Shown here: piece after piece, positions 31,862 to 41,467 of the stretch | How positions within the stretch are numbered: the stretch's first letter is position 1 | Layout of the letters: each line of letters starts with the position of its first letter | Assembly (NCBI RefSeq): GCF_027570075.1 | Contig: NZ_JAKMUS010000018.1 | Span: 1 to 41,505 of the forward strand | Source: Corynebacterium meitnerae | GTDB taxonomy: Bacteria; Actinomycetota; Actinomycetes; Mycobacteriales; Mycobacteriaceae | Reading direction: 5' to 3' | Length of the DNA stretch: 41,505 nt | Notes under the pieces: generated by a model | Database searches by the model: none | What the model was told of the DNA's origin: nothing | What the model saw: the letters and a program-made list of their open reading frames with translations, nothing else | Made by a program: the position numbers and the translations under genes

Positions 31862-32679
31862 TTTTTCACCCAGAGGTATTCAGAAATCACGTGCTCTTTA
31901 TCCAGGCCTTTGCCCTCAAACTTGGTGATCACCTGGCGGCCGGTCAGGATGGGGGCATTCTCCCACGGCCAACCCTTGTATTCCAGCATCGGCTCCACCT
32001 CAACCAGCTCATTGATCCACTCGGCGTAGTCCGCATGGTCGGTGGCCACGTGCAGCACACCGCCCGGCTTCAGGCGGGTGGCAATGAGGTTGAGCGTGCC
32101 CGACTGGATGATGCGGCGCTTGTGGTGCCGCGCCTTCGGCCACGGGTCCGGGAAGAAAATGCGCGCGCCATCGAGGGATTCCGGCGGGAACATGCGGGCA
32201 AGCACCTCCACGCCGTCGCCACGCACCATGCGGATGTTCTCAATCCCGCCGCGCACGACAGAGCCCAGCAACTTCGCCAGACCCGGCTTGTACAGCTCCA
32301 CCGCGATCACGTTCGTGTCCTTCTCCAGCGGCGCCATCGCCGCGGTGGACGTGCCTGTTCCGGAGCCAATTTCCACGATGGTTTTGTGGCCGCTGCGGCC
32401 AAACCATTCATCAATATCAATGGTCTGATCCTCATCGGAATGGGTGAGGATGCGGCCGAGGCGGGGCCACCATTCGTCGAAAAGCTGCTCCTGATTAGGC
32501 GTGAGCGTGCCGCGACGGAAAGTGACGGCGCCAAGCCGTGGATAATCCAGGCCCGTATCAAACTCAGTTTGTGGGGGCCGGCCGTGTGGGAGTTCACCGA
32601 GAGATTCATTCACGCACGCCATTGTCGCAGCTTTTGGCGCGATCCCCCGCAAAGGGGCAATAAAGACAAAAACATGCAC
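31858..32679 (-). CDS. trmB: tRNA (guanine-N7-)-methyltransferase TrmB
   Basis: TrmB makes 7-methylguanosine at position 46 of the tRNA variable loop. The SAM-binding motif is [15 protein letters not shown], followed by [11 protein letters not shown]. The family hallmark [17 protein letters not shown] and the C-terminal [13 protein letters not shown] are present. Starting at the ATG at 32679 gives 273 residues. A second ATG at 32622 ([14 protein letters not shown]) gives 254, closer to the usual length of about 210-260, and the first 19 residues ([19 protein letters not shown]) are atypical. Neither has a good ribosome binding site. It is the first gene of the minus-strand group and divergent from pckG. 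Confidence 0.93.
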   Translation of the reverse strand: MHVFVFIAPLRGIAPKAATMACVNESLGELPHGRPPQTEFDTGLDYPRLGAVTFRRGTLTPNQEQLFDEWWPRLGRILTHSDEDQTIDIDEWFGRSGHKTIVEIGSGTGTSTAAMAPLEKDTNVIAVELYKPGLAKLLGSVVRGGIENIRMVRGDGVEVLARMFPPESLDGARIFFPDPWPKARHHKRRIIQSGTLNLIATRLKPGGVLHVATDHADYAEWINELVEVEPMLEYKGWPWENAPILTGRQVITKFEGKGLDKEHVISEYLWVKK

Positions 32680-32921
32680 GCATCGCGCGCTCAGACCTCA
32701 CATACCATCCGCGCGGCAGAAATTAGGGCAATCAAAGCTGCTTATCGACGTTTTCTCCCCCGCTTCCGCCACCCCCAATAGCCACCCTTTCGGGGGTGGA
32801 GCGCGTGTGACATCCCAGCTGTTTCTTGGGGACTTTCTGATGCCCAGCGGGTGGAGGTAACACTTCGATACTCTGAAAGGGAAGAATGAACTGGGTAGTC
32901 GCCGATCAATGAGGAGAATGT

Positions 32922-34736
32922 ATGACCGCCGTAGTGAAGGGTCTTCAGGGGCAGGCCCCCACCGAAAACGAACAGCTGATTGAGTGGATTAATGACGCTG
33001 TGGAGCTGTTCCAGCCGGAGCAGGTCGTCTTCGCCGATGGTTCGGACGCCGAGTGGGATCGACTCGCCGCTGAACTGGTGGAAAAGGGCACGCTGATCAA
33101 GCTGAACGAGGACAAGCGCCCGAACAGCTTCCTCGCTCGCTCCCACCCGTCCGACGTGGCACGCGTGGAATCCCGCACCTTCATCGCCAGCGAGAAGGAA
33201 GAGGATGCTGGCCCGACCAACAACTGGGTCGAGCCGAGCGCACTTAAGGCCGAGATGACCGAGCACTTCCGTGGCGCCATGAAGGGCCGCACCATGTACG
33301 TGGTGCCGTTCTGCATGGGCCCAATTTCCGACCCGGAGCCGAAGCTCGGCGTGCAGCTGACGGACTCCGCATACGTGGTCATGTCCATGCGGATCATGAC
33401 GCGAATGGGCCAGGAAGCCCTGGACAAGATTGGCAAGGACGGCGACTTTGTCCGTTGCCTCCACTCCATCGGTGCGCCGCTGGAGCCGGGCCAGGAAGAC
33501 GTGGCATGGCCGTGCAATGACACCAAGTACATCTCCCAGTTCCCGGAGACCAAGGAGATCTGGTCCTACGGTTCCGGCTATGGCGGCAACGCCATCCTGG
33601 CGAAGAAGTGCTACGCCCTGCGCATCGCATCCGTCATGGGCCGCGAAGAGGGCTGGATGGCGGAGCACATGCTCATCCTCAAGCTCACCGACCCGAACGG
33701 CAAGGCGTACCACATCGCGGCAGCATTCCCGTCTGCCTGCGGTAAGACCAACCTGGCCATGATCACCCCGACCATTGAGGGCTGGACCTCTGAGGTCGTC
33801 GGCGATGACATTGCATGGCTGAAGCTGCGCGAGGATGGCCTCTACGCAGTCAACCCGGAGAACGGCTTCTTCGGCGTTGCCCCGGGCACCAACTACGAGT
33901 CCAACCCGATTGCTATGCGCACCATGGAGCCGGGCAACACCCTGTTCACCAACGTCGCGCTGACTGATGACGGCGATGTCTGGTGGGAGGACATGGACGG
34001 CGAGGTGCCGGCGCACCTCATCGACTGGCAGGGCAATGACTGGACCCCTGAGTCCAGCACCCCGGCTGCTCACCCGAACTCCCGCTACTGCGTGGCCATT
34101 TCCCAGTGCCCGACCGCTGCACCGGAGTTCGACGACTGGAAGGGCGTCAAGCTCGACGCCATCCTCTTTGGTGGCCGCCGTCCGTCCACCATTCCGCTGG
34201 TCACCCAGGCACGCGACTGGAACCACGGCGCTATGATCGGCTCCCTGCTGGCTTCCGGCCAGACCGCTGCTTCCCTGGAAGCAAAGGTTGGCTCCCTGCG
34301 CCACGACCCGTTCGCGATGCTCCCGTTCATCGGCTACAACGTCGGCGACTACATCCAGAACTGGATCGACCGTGGTGCTGAGGGCGGCGACCGCATGCCG
34401 GCCATCTTCCTGGTCAACTGGTTCCGCCGCGGCGAGGACGGCCGCTTCCTGTGGCCGGGCTTCGGCGACAACTCCCGCGTGCTCAAGTGGGTCATCGACC
34501 GCATTGAGGGCCGCGTCGAGGCTGACGACACCGTCGTTGGTCAGGTTGCCCGTGCTGAGGACCTGGACCTCACCGGCCTGGACACCCCGGTCGAGGACGT
34601 CCGCGAGGCACTCGCCGTCAACCCGGCCGAGTTCGAAGCCGAGTTCGCTGAGGGTGAGGAGTACCTCAAGACCCTGGGCGACCGCATCCCGAAGGAAATC
34701 TTCGACGAGCTGGAGAAGTCCAAGGCGAAGATTTAA
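32922..34736 (+). CDS. pckG: Phosphoenolpyruvate carboxykinase (GTP)
   Basis: PckG interconverts oxaloacetate + GTP and PEP + CO2 + GDP, the main gluconeogenic entry from the TCA cycle in corynebacteria. The 604 residues match GTP-type enzymes. The P-loop is [12 protein letters not shown], with the active-site Cys at residue 273. [16 protein letters not shown] and the guanine-binding region near [15 protein letters not shown] are also present. A GAGGAGAA ribosome binding site precedes the ATG. The 242-bp upstream spacer holds a CCACCC/GGGTGG hairpin (32782-32799) and probably the promoter; a TACTCT -10-like hexamer lies at 32869. A strong terminator follows. Confidence 0.95.
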   Translation: MTAVVKGLQGQAPTENEQLIEWINDAVELFQPEQVVFADGSDAEWDRLAAELVEKGTLIKLNEDKRPNSFLARSHPSDVARVESRTFIASEKEEDAGPTNNWVEPSALKAEMTEHFRGAMKGRTMYVVPFCMGPISDPEPKLGVQLTDSAYVVMSMRIMTRMGQEALDKIGKDGDFVRCLHSIGAPLEPGQEDVAWPCNDTKYISQFPETKEIWSYGSGYGGNAILAKKCYALRIASVMGREEGWMAEHMLILKLTDPNGKAYHIAAAFPSACGKTNLAMITPTIEGWTSEVVGDDIAWLKLREDGLYAVNPENGFFGVAPGTNYESNPIAMRTMEPGNTLFTNVALTDDGDVWWEDMDGEVPAHLIDWQGNDWTPESSTPAAHPNSRYCVAISQCPTAAPEFDDWKGVKLDAILFGGRRPSTIPLVTQARDWNHGAMIGSLLASGQTAASLEAKVGSLRHDPFAMLPFIGYNVGDYIQNWIDRGAEGGDRMPAIFLVNWFRRGEDGRFLWPGFGDNSRVLKWVIDRIEGRVEADDTVVGQVARAEDLDLTGLDTPVEDVREALAVNPAEFEAEFAEGEEYLKTLGDRIPKEIFDELEKSKAKI

Positions 34737-34761
34737 ACGCTTGCGCGTTTAAAGGGACTGA

Positions 34762-34804
34762 GGAGGGCCCGGCGCTGTTAGTTCAGTGCTCGGGCCCTCT
34801 TTTT
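34762..34804 (+). terminator. Rho-independent terminator after pckG
   Basis: GAGGGCCCGGCGCTG pairs with CAGTGCTCGGGCCCTC around a six-base loop with one small imperfection, followed by TTTTT. Confidence 0.9.
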
Positions 34805-34824
34805 GGTCGCCCACCGATCGTCGG

Positions 34825-34901
34825 GTGCACTCAACTTTCGAAAGTTGGTAGCAGTCCTGGGGTTTTAGAGGGGTTGTGCACGATTTTGGAAAATGGTGCA
34901 C
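34825..34901 (+). repeat. Dispersed two-palindrome element, copy left of Wadjet
   Basis: Palindrome 2 is a perfect 16-mer, CAACTTTCGAAAGTTG (34832-34847). AGCAGTCCTGG and GGTTTTAG follow, then palindrome 1 (34876-34901, GTGCAC-G-ATTTT-GG-AAAAT-G-GTGCAC). Centres are 49 bp apart. It begins 20 bases after the pckG terminator and ends 56 bases before jetA. The first 39 bases (34825-34863) recur identically at the end of jetD. The reverse of the whole element aligns with 8504-8580. Confidence 0.85.
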
Positions 34902-34944
34902 GAGGGGAAGCGGGGTGAGGGAAGCGCGGCCGGGGTTCTGCCCA

Positions 34945-34950
34945 TAAGAT
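34945..34950 (+). promoter_or_regulatory. -10 element for a probable leaderless jetA transcript
   Basis: TAAGAT ends six bases before the jetA ATG at 34957 and no ribosome binding site is present, so the mRNA likely starts at the start codon. The GTGCAC palindrome (34876-34901) lies about 45 bp upstream, where an activator could sit. Confidence 0.45.
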
Positions 34951-34956
34951 CAGCGT

Positions 34957-36432
34957 ATGGCTACTCAGGCTCTTCAGGCACGGGCGCTGACCTACAAGCG
35001 CCAGAAGGAACAGTCGGCGGCAGTGCGCCTCCTGCACGCTGACCACGCGCCTGTGGTCCTGGCCTTGATCGCTGATTACTTCCCGCGCGGCGCCGAGCCG
35101 AGGCCTGCCAGCGAAGTCTATGAGCGGATGGCCGCCGATTTTGCGCTGCTGCGCGACACCTTTGACCTGCCTAAAACCCCGCAGGCGTACTGCAATGATT
35201 GGGTGAAGGCGGGGTGGCTGGTCCGCAAATCGGGCACCAAGGTGACAGGCGAGACGCTGGAGCCGAGCGAGGACGGGCTGCTGGCGCTGCAGATGATGGA
35301 CCGGGTTGGGGGTCCGTATTCGGCGGTGACGGCGAGTAGGGTGGCGTCGATAAGCAATGCTTTGCAGGACCTCGCGCGGGACACGGACCCGAATATTGCG
35401 ACGCGTCTGGAACATCTGTATCGGCAGCGTGAGCGCGTGGATGAGCTGATAGCGAGTGTGGAGCGCGGCGAGTTTGAACTGCCCTCGAATGCGAGCGTGC
35501 AGGAGCGGGTGGGCGATATTTTGGGCATGGCGTCGGCGATCCCGAGTGATTTTGCGCGTGTGCGGCATCAGTTGGAGGTGCTGAACCTGGATTTGCGTAG
35601 GCAGCTGCTGGATCCGGAGGGTAACCGGGGTGATGTGCTGGCGGAGATTTTCGCTGGGGTGGATGTCATTTCGGAGTCGGATGCGGGGCGCAGCTTTAAC
35701 GGTTTCTACCGGATGGTTGTGGACGCGGAGCATGGCGCGTGGGTGGAGTCCTGGATCGCGGAGATCTTGGAGCGGGTGGACGCTGATGTGATGGATCAAA
35801 AGACGCGTTCGCAGTTCAGGAATCTTTTCCGGCACCTGGAAGAAGCAGGTTATGAGGTCAATCGGATGATGACCAGGCTGGCGCGGAACCTGCGCAACTA
35901 CGTGTCGAGTGAGCAGTTCGCGGAGGACCGCCGGATGATTGAGCTGCTGCGAGACACGCGCAAGCTTGCGGCGGATGCGGCGGAGGCCGAGGAGCTTTCG
36001 CCGACGAAGCGGATGGCCACGCCATTGCAGCGGATCGGCATGGCCGTCAATTCGGTCGCCCAGATCAAGTTGGCGGATCCGGGGGCGGAGGTGATCACGT
36101 CGGATGTGGAGCGCTTCGAAGCCACGGAGGGCGATGCGGAGGCGCTGCTTGAGCTCGTGCGCGAGTCAGAGATCGACCTTGAGGAGCTTTCCGGCGCAAT
36201 CGCTGAGGCCGTCCACAAACAGGGCAAACCCTCTATCGCGGATGTGCTGACGCATCATCCCGCGACGCAGGGCCTGGCATCGGTGGTGGGTTTGGTCTAC
36301 TTGGCTATGCGGTTTGGCGTTTCGCTGGACGGGCGCGAGACGGTTCGCTTTGAGGAGGAAGACGGGGCTGTGCGCGTGGCAGCGATCCCGTTGTGGACCT
36401 TTGACACCACATCAGTAGAGGAGATGCGATGA
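34957..36432 (+). CDS. jetA: Wadjet protein JetA (MksF, DUF3375)
   Basis: JetA is the kleisin subunit of the Wadjet SMC-like complex, which extrudes and cleaves circular plasmid DNA. The 491-residue protein is of DUF3375 type: an N-terminal winged-helix-like region (LADYFPRGAEPRPASEVYERM), a long helical middle (RLEHLYRQRERVDELIASVERGEFEL; SFNGFYRMVVDAEHG) and a C-terminal acidic domain. The order DUF3375, DUF4194, SMC-like ATPase, TOPRIM-like protein is diagnostic of type I Wadjet, called MksF-E-B-G in C. glutamicum. It overlaps jetB by four bases. The probable promoter lies directly upstream; the operon is preceded by pckG's terminator and a repeat element. Confidence 0.93.
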   Translation: MATQALQARALTYKRQKEQSAAVRLLHADHAPVVLALIADYFPRGAEPRPASEVYERMAADFALLRDTFDLPKTPQAYCNDWVKAGWLVRKSGTKVTGETLEPSEDGLLALQMMDRVGGPYSAVTASRVASISNALQDLARDTDPNIATRLEHLYRQRERVDELIASVERGEFELPSNASVQERVGDILGMASAIPSDFARVRHQLEVLNLDLRRQLLDPEGNRGDVLAEIFAGVDVISESDAGRSFNGFYRMVVDAEHGAWVESWIAEILERVDADVMDQKTRSQFRNLFRHLEEAGYEVNRMMTRLARNLRNYVSSEQFAEDRRMIELLRDTRKLAADAAEAEELSPTKRMATPLQRIGMAVNSVAQIKLADPGAEVITSDVERFEATEGDAEALLELVRESEIDLEELSGAIAEAVHKQGKPSIADVLTHHPATQGLASVVGLVYLAMRFGVSLDGRETVRFEEEDGAVRVAAIPLWTFDTTSVEEMR

Positions 36433-37043
36433 CGGAAGCGTTGTGGAGCGGCGACACGGGGACGTTGTCTTATGAGTCGCGGCGGGCGCTGGTGGACCTG
36501 CTCAAAGGGCCGTTGATCAGTGCAGACAGGAAGAAGGACACGTGGAATGCCATCTTGAGCGACAAAGAGGCGTTGCGTAGCTGGCTGCACGATGTGTTCC
36601 TGGAGCTGGTCATTGATGAGGAGGCCGGCATCGCGTTCACCCGGCACGTTCGCCCGGACAACGACGATGTGCATGTTCCGCCGGTGCTCCGCACGGATTC
36701 CCTGACGCACCTGCAAACGGCGATTCTCCTGCAGCTGCGCCACGAGCTGGGCATGAGTACGCCGGGTGAGCGCGTGGTGGTGGGTGAGGATGAGCTGTAC
36801 ACCGCGATTGGGTACGTCCGGGCCGTGGATAACCGCGATGAGGCTGGGTTTAAGCGCCGCTTTGATGCGGCGATCAACACGATCAAGAACAAGTACAGCC
36901 TGCTCACGGAGACAGAGACAGACGGCCGCTATGTGGTCTCACCGGTGCTACGCCACATTTTCGACGCGGACACGGTCTACGCGTTGCGCCAGGAGTACCT
37001 GCGCTTGGCCGGGGTAGAAGAGGCTGAAGGAGAAGATAAGTGA
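36429..37043 (+). CDS. jetB: Wadjet protein JetB (MksE, DUF4194)
   Basis: JetB is the small KITE-type winged-helix subunit that binds the JetA kleisin. The 204 residues include the DUF4194 pattern: SRRALVDLLKGPLISADRK near the N-terminus, LRHELGMSTPGERVVVGEDE in the middle, and a C-terminal winged helix with KRRFDAAINTIKNKYSLL and GRYVVSPVLRHIFDAD. Four-base overlaps on both sides (ATGA with jetA, GTGA with jetC) indicate tight translational coupling, as expected for subunits of one complex. Confidence 0.92.
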   Translation: MTEALWSGDTGTLSYESRRALVDLLKGPLISADRKKDTWNAILSDKEALRSWLHDVFLELVIDEEAGIAFTRHVRPDNDDVHVPPVLRTDSLTHLQTAILLQLRHELGMSTPGERVVVGEDELYTAIGYVRAVDNRDEAGFKRRFDAAINTIKNKYSLLTETETDGRYVVSPVLRHIFDADTVYALRQEYLRLAGVEEAEGEDK

Positions 37044-40000
37044 CCGAGCAATTCAGGTTGGCGCGCGTACAGCTGGTGAACTGGGGGACGTTCCACGGCT
37101 ACTTTGACATCCCCGTGGGCCAGAAAGGTTTCCTCATTACGGGTGCGTCGGGCTCGGGCAAGTCCACGCTTATCGACGCCTTCTCCACCATCCTCGTCCC
37201 TCAATCCAAAATCCGCTACAACGCGGCGGCGCAGCAGGACACGACCCGCGTTCGGGGCCGCAGCCGCGTGTCCTACATCCGCGGTGCGTGGCGCCGAAGC
37301 GAAGACCCGGCCACGGGCGAGATCCGGAGCCAGTACCTGCGTGAAGGCGCCACCGCGACCGTTGTTGCGATGACGTATCGCAGCAAGAGCAAGACGTACA
37401 CCTTGGTGGCGATTTTCCGCCTCAACGCCGGGCAGAATTCCGAAGACCAGGTGAAAACGCTCTACGGGATCTTCCCGGACGAGGTGGATGTGGATACGTT
37501 CATGCCGCACCTGATGAACTCACTGGACAAGCGCAAACTGGAGCAACAGTTCAAAACAGCCAGCAACGATGTGACGTTCACGGACCAGTATTCGGTGTTT
37601 GCTAACCGTTTCCGCACGCGCCTGGGCATTGACAGTGAGGACGCGCAGATGCTGCTACACCGGACGCAGTCCGCGAAGTCCCTGCGCAGCATGGACGAAC
37701 TCTTCCGGGATTACATGCTAGAAAAACCGTTGACGTTTGAGTTGGCAAAGGAAGCCGTGGCCACCCACGGTGACTTGCGGTATGCCTACGAGCGTTTGGA
37801 GGACCTCAACTGCCAGATTGAAGCCCTGGCACCGCTGCCCGGTTTGCAGCATTCGCTCGAGGAGGCACAGGCTCAACGAGCACATGCGGAGGGGTTGGCG
37901 GAAGCGTTGCCGTGGGTACGCAGGGCGATAGAGGCGGCTGAGCTGCGCGATGCCATCACGACCTATAACGCTCAACGCGAAGCCGTCAAGGTTCAAGAAA
38001 GCGCACTTAGCCAGCGCAAAGAGTCACAGCAGGCCGCTGTACAGCGTGCCTACGCGAAGCTTGGGGGCATTCAGGGAGAGGGCATCAAGTCACTCCGTGA
38101 TCGCATCGACCGTGAGCAGGAGGTGCTTCAGGCGCGCACGGCGAAAGCCACGCAGCTGCAGCAGATCCTTGGCGTTGATGAGCTGACCACGGAGCGCTTC
38201 GCCGAGCTGAAGGCGCAGGCGCGCCGCGAGCTTGAGGAAGGGCCCGCCGAGCGCGAAGCTTTGGACGCCACGTGGTCTGACGCCCGCGCAGAGAAGCGGC
38301 AGCTTGAGCAGCAGGAACAAGCCATCGAGCAGGAGCTCGTGGGGCTCGGTAAGCGTGAGAACAACATCGACCAAGGTTTCATCGACCTGCGCGCGCAGAT
38401 GTGCTACGACACGAACATCGATGCCCAAGAGCTCCCGTTCGTGGGCGAGCTGATTGACGTGCTGGACAGCGAGGCCGAGTGGGAGCCGGTGATTCAACGC
38501 CTGCTGTCCAACTTTGCCATCACGCTGCTGGTTCCCGAGGAGCACGAGCGCGCGGTGAACAGCTGGGTCAACAGCCGAGCACTGGGCCGCAGGTTGGAGT
38601 ACCGCACCGTGCCAGCTGGCGCGACGCACCCGAGGCGGCCGAAGAACACCGCCAGCCTGTTCCATAAGATCCGGGTGGTCAAAGGCGCGATGCGGCCCTG
38701 GCTGGAACAAGTCCTGGCCAGCACCTTTGATTACGCGCTCGTGCGCACCGTCGAGGAACTGGAGCAGCAAACCCAGCGCGCAGCAACCATCGACGGCCTG
38801 GAGCGCAACGTGCGCGACCACACCAAGTCCACGCGCTACGTCAAAGACGATCGCCGCCGGCTCGGCCAGCGCCGCGATTACCGTTTGGGTTCCTCCAACC
38901 ACGCCAAGGTGGAATTGCTGCGCCAGGCGCTGAAGGAGGCACGCCAGGAAACGACTGCCGCCCACCACCGCGTCCAGGAACTGCAGCGTAAGCGCGACAG
39001 CCTGCAGCATCGCCTGGAGCAGGTGAAGCTGATCGCGGAGACGGAGTGGGAGGAGGTGGACCACGGGGGCGTCGAAAAGCAATTGGCGCAGCTGCGTGGG
39101 GAGCTTGACCTGCTCATGTCATCGCCTGAGCTCCAGGAGCTGAACAAGGCCTACGAGGAGGCTTCTAGGGCTCTGGAGGCCACCGAAGAGGAGCTGCAGA
39201 AGGTGCGGCGCCAGATCACTGTCGCTGAGACCAGCATTGAGGCTGCTCAGGCGCGGTTGGCGGAGGTGGAGATCAACGTCGAGGTCGATCCGGACCTTTT
39301 CCAAGAGCTAGAAACCAAACTGCGAAGCCGCAAGCGCCGCCTCACGCGCGAGAACATCAATTCGCTTTCCGACGAAGTCCAAGCCGAACTCGACACCACC
39401 CTCAAACGCGCCGCCCAAGCGATAACCAGCACGAACACCAAGATTGGCAACATCTTGACCAGCTACCTCGCCGGGTGGCCCGCTGAATCCGCGGAGCTGC
39501 GCGCGGAGCCGGAGTTCGCGGGCGAGGCAATCAACCGCCTCGAAGCGCTACGCGCGGACCGCCTGCCGGAGTTCCGCGGCCGCTTCCTCGATCTGCTCAA
39601 CGGCCAGTCCGTCATGCACCTGAGCCACATTTCCACCCAGCTTGCGCGGGCAAAGGGGGATATTGAAACGAACCTTGGTCCGATCAATGCGTCCTTGAAA
39701 CGCTCCCCGTACACCCCCGACGGTGGTGGCCGCTACCTGCAGATAGAGGTCCGCGATAACCGTGGCCCCGAAGTCCGCGAATTCCAGCAGGACCTGCGTG
39801 AAGCAACCGCTGGTAGTCTGAGTGCCGCCGACGAGCGGGAGGCGATCGCGCGATACCACCGGTTGGCGAAGATCATGGACCGCCTGGCCTCATCGGAGAG
39901 CGCAGATGTCCGTTGGCAAAACCTTGTGTTGGATACTCGCCGGCACGTGAAGTTCGTGGGCAACGAGATTGATTCGGACGGTGAGGTGTACAACACCCAC

Positions 40001-40333
40001 GTCGACTCCGCGTCCTTGTCCGGCGGGCAGGCGCAGAAGCTCGTGTTCTTCTGTCTCGCGGCGGCCCTGCGCTATCGCCTCGCGGGTGTGGACGCGGATG
40101 TGCCTACCTACGCCACCGTCGTCCTCGACGAGGCCTTCGACCGCGCAGACCCCACCTTCACCCGCACCGCCATGGATGTGTTCACCAGTTTTGGGTTCCA
40201 CATGATCCTGGCCACACCCATGAAGTTGATCAAGACGCTGTCGCCCTACGTGGACGGGACCATCGTGGTCAATTACGCCGAAACGCCGCAGGCGCGGTCC
40301 ACCTTTGAGTTCATCGATACCCACGTTGGATAG
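37040..40333 (+). CDS. jetC: Wadjet SMC-like ATPase JetC (MksB)
   Basis: JetC is the motor subunit: an MukB/SMC-type ABC ATPase that extrudes DNA loops. The 1097 residues start with the head half holding Walker A GASGSGKST (35-43). Long coiled coils (about 270-450 and 660-830) run to and from a central hinge-like region (about 450-600). The C-terminal head half has the ABC signature LSGGQ (993-997) and Walker B TVVLDE (D1030, E1031) followed by AFDRAD. All ATPase motifs are intact, so the complex looks active. The GTG start overlaps the jetB stop. The length is normal for JetC and shorter than E. coli MukB. Confidence 0.95.
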   Translation: MTEQFRLARVQLVNWGTFHGYFDIPVGQKGFLITGASGSGKSTLIDAFSTILVPQSKIRYNAAAQQDTTRVRGRSRVSYIRGAWRRSEDPATGEIRSQYLREGATATVVAMTYRSKSKTYTLVAIFRLNAGQNSEDQVKTLYGIFPDEVDVDTFMPHLMNSLDKRKLEQQFKTASNDVTFTDQYSVFANRFRTRLGIDSEDAQMLLHRTQSAKSLRSMDELFRDYMLEKPLTFELAKEAVATHGDLRYAYERLEDLNCQIEALAPLPGLQHSLEEAQAQRAHAEGLAEALPWVRRAIEAAELRDAITTYNAQREAVKVQESALSQRKESQQAAVQRAYAKLGGIQGEGIKSLRDRIDREQEVLQARTAKATQLQQILGVDELTTERFAELKAQARRELEEGPAEREALDATWSDARAEKRQLEQQEQAIEQELVGLGKRENNIDQGFIDLRAQMCYDTNIDAQELPFVGELIDVLDSEAEWEPVIQRLLSNFAITLLVPEEHERAVNSWVNSRALGRRLEYRTVPAGATHPRRPKNTASLFHKIRVVKGAMRPWLEQVLASTFDYALVRTVEELEQQTQRAATIDGLERNVRDHTKSTRYVKDDRRRLGQRRDYRLGSSNHAKVELLRQALKEARQETTAAHHRVQELQRKRDSLQHRLEQVKLIAETEWEEVDHGGVEKQLAQLRGELDLLMSSPELQELNKAYEEASRALEATEEELQKVRRQITVAETSIEAAQARLAEVEINVEVDPDLFQELETKLRSRKRRLTRENINSLSDEVQAELDTTLKRAAQAITSTNTKIGNILTSYLAGWPAESAELRAEPEFAGEAINRLEALRADRLPEFRGRFLDLLNGQSVMHLSHISTQLARAKGDIETNLGPINASLKRSPYTPDGGGRYLQIEVRDNRGPEVREFQQDLREATAGSLSAADEREAIARYHRLAKIMDRLASSESADVRWQNLVLDTRRHVKFVGNEIDSDGEVYNTHVDSASLSGGQAQKLVFFCLAAALRYRLAGVDADVPTYATVVLDEAFDRADPTFTRTAMDVFTSFGFHMILATPMKLIKTLSPYVDGTIVVNYAETPQARSTFEFIDTHVG

Positions 40334-40339
40334 TGCCTG

Positions 40340-41467
40340 ATGCGTTTACCTGACCAGCTTCCGTTGCACCTCAACATGGAGCGTGCGCTGTTGGGTTCGG
40401 GCTCGCCCGGCTCGATTCCCCTTCATCCGCCGACCGCCAAGCGTGTGCTGGCGGATACCGCTTCTGCCACCTCGTTTGTCCGCGCGTGGCAAGCCTACGA
40501 GCCCCAAGCGGAAGTGGAATGGGCCACCCGCCGTTGGGCGCACCTGGGGCAGCAGAGCGTGCCAGTTCGCGTGCATATTGGCAGTTGGGAGCGGGTGGCG
40601 GAGCTCACCGGGCAGGCGGCCACGTTGGCGTTGGCGCGCTCGCGCTTTGCTGCGCTTCTGGCGCTGTTCCCGTTTTCGCCGGGCTTGCCTGGATTTCAGG
40701 CGGCCGCCGCGCGTAGTCACACCGCTTGGCTGCCCATGGAGGACGCGGATTTCACCCGCCTGCTCAGTGTTCTGACCTGGCTGTATGCCCACCCCGCTTC
40801 CGGCCTGCGCCCGCGTGCCGTGCCCGTCGAAGGCGTGGACACCAAGTGGATCGACTGCCACCAGGGACTCCTCTTGCGCCTGCTCAAACCACTCGGCTAC
40901 GCCAGCTTGGGGCTTTCGCTTACCGACGCCACCCTCCGCCTCCGCTTCCTCGACCCCTCCCTCGCCCCCACCCCAGAACTCCTGGACATTGCCGTGCCGG
41001 TTAATGCTTTGCGGCTTCCCCACGGTTTGACGGTGGTGATCGCGGAAAACAAGGAGACCTTCCTCGCACTGCCGCAGGCTCCCATCGGGTCCAACGCCGT
41101 CCTGGTGTTCGGGGCGGGCTACAGCGGGACGCAGCTGGCGCAGCTTGATTGGATTCGCGCCGCCAACGTCCTGTACTGGGGCGATGCGGATGCGGACGGC
41201 TACGCCATCCTCAACGCGCTACGCAGCCACATGCCGGTGCCGGGGGCTGTGCGGAGTGTTGCGATGGATAGTGGGACCGTCGAAAAGTTTCTGCACTTGT
41301 CGGTGGCGGACCCGGGCGACCCCACCCGCCACCTGCCACACCTCACCGAGGAAGAGGAGAACGCCCGTCGTCTCCTGGTCACCCGCGGAAACCGCCGGCT
41401 GGAGCAGGAGCGAGTGTCACTGGATTGGGCTCTGGCCCAGGACGCCTTCGCCGCGATTTGGGGCTAG
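40340..41467 (+). CDS. jetD: Wadjet TOPRIM-like nuclease JetD (MksG)
   Basis: JetD cuts the plasmid DNA trapped by JetABC. The 375 residues comprise an N-terminal DUF3322-like arm region and a C-terminal DUF2220/TOPRIM-like fold. Expected metal-binding residues are present: E236 in VIAENKETFLALP and the DxDxD run D282, D284, D286 in YWGDADADGYAIL. This distinguishes Wadjet from housekeeping MukBEF, which has no such subunit. The ATG at 40340 comes six bases after jetC, so it is the last gene of the operon. Its TAG stop shares its final G with the first base of a 39-bp repeat identical to 34825-34863. Confidence 0.94.
   Translation: MRLPDQLPLHLNMERALLGSGSPGSIPLHPPTAKRVLADTASATSFVRAWQAYEPQAEVEWATRRWAHLGQQSVPVRVHIGSWERVAELTGQAATLALARSRFAALLALFPFSPGLPGFQAAAARSHTAWLPMEDADFTRLLSVLTWLYAHPASGLRPRAVPVEGVDTKWIDCHQGLLLRLLKPLGYASLGLSLTDATLRLRFLDPSLAPTPELLDIAVPVNALRLPHGLTVVIAENKETFLALPQAPIGSNAVLVFGAGYSGTQLAQLDWIRAANVLYWGDADADGYAILNALRSHMPVPGAVRSVAMDSGTVEKFLHLSVADPGDPTRHLPHLTEEEENARRLLVTRGNRRLEQERVSLDWALAQDAFAAIWG

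Noticed and set aside
32782..32799. CCACCC/GGGTGG hairpin between trmB and pckG as a terminator
   Set aside because: It has no T-run on either strand and lies between two divergent starts, so there is nothing for it to terminate.
34957..41467. Interpretation as a housekeeping MukBEF/condensin locus
   Set aside because: The DUF3375-DUF4194-ATPase-TOPRIM order and the JetD metal-site residues identify Wadjet. MukBEF has no JetD and a larger MukB.
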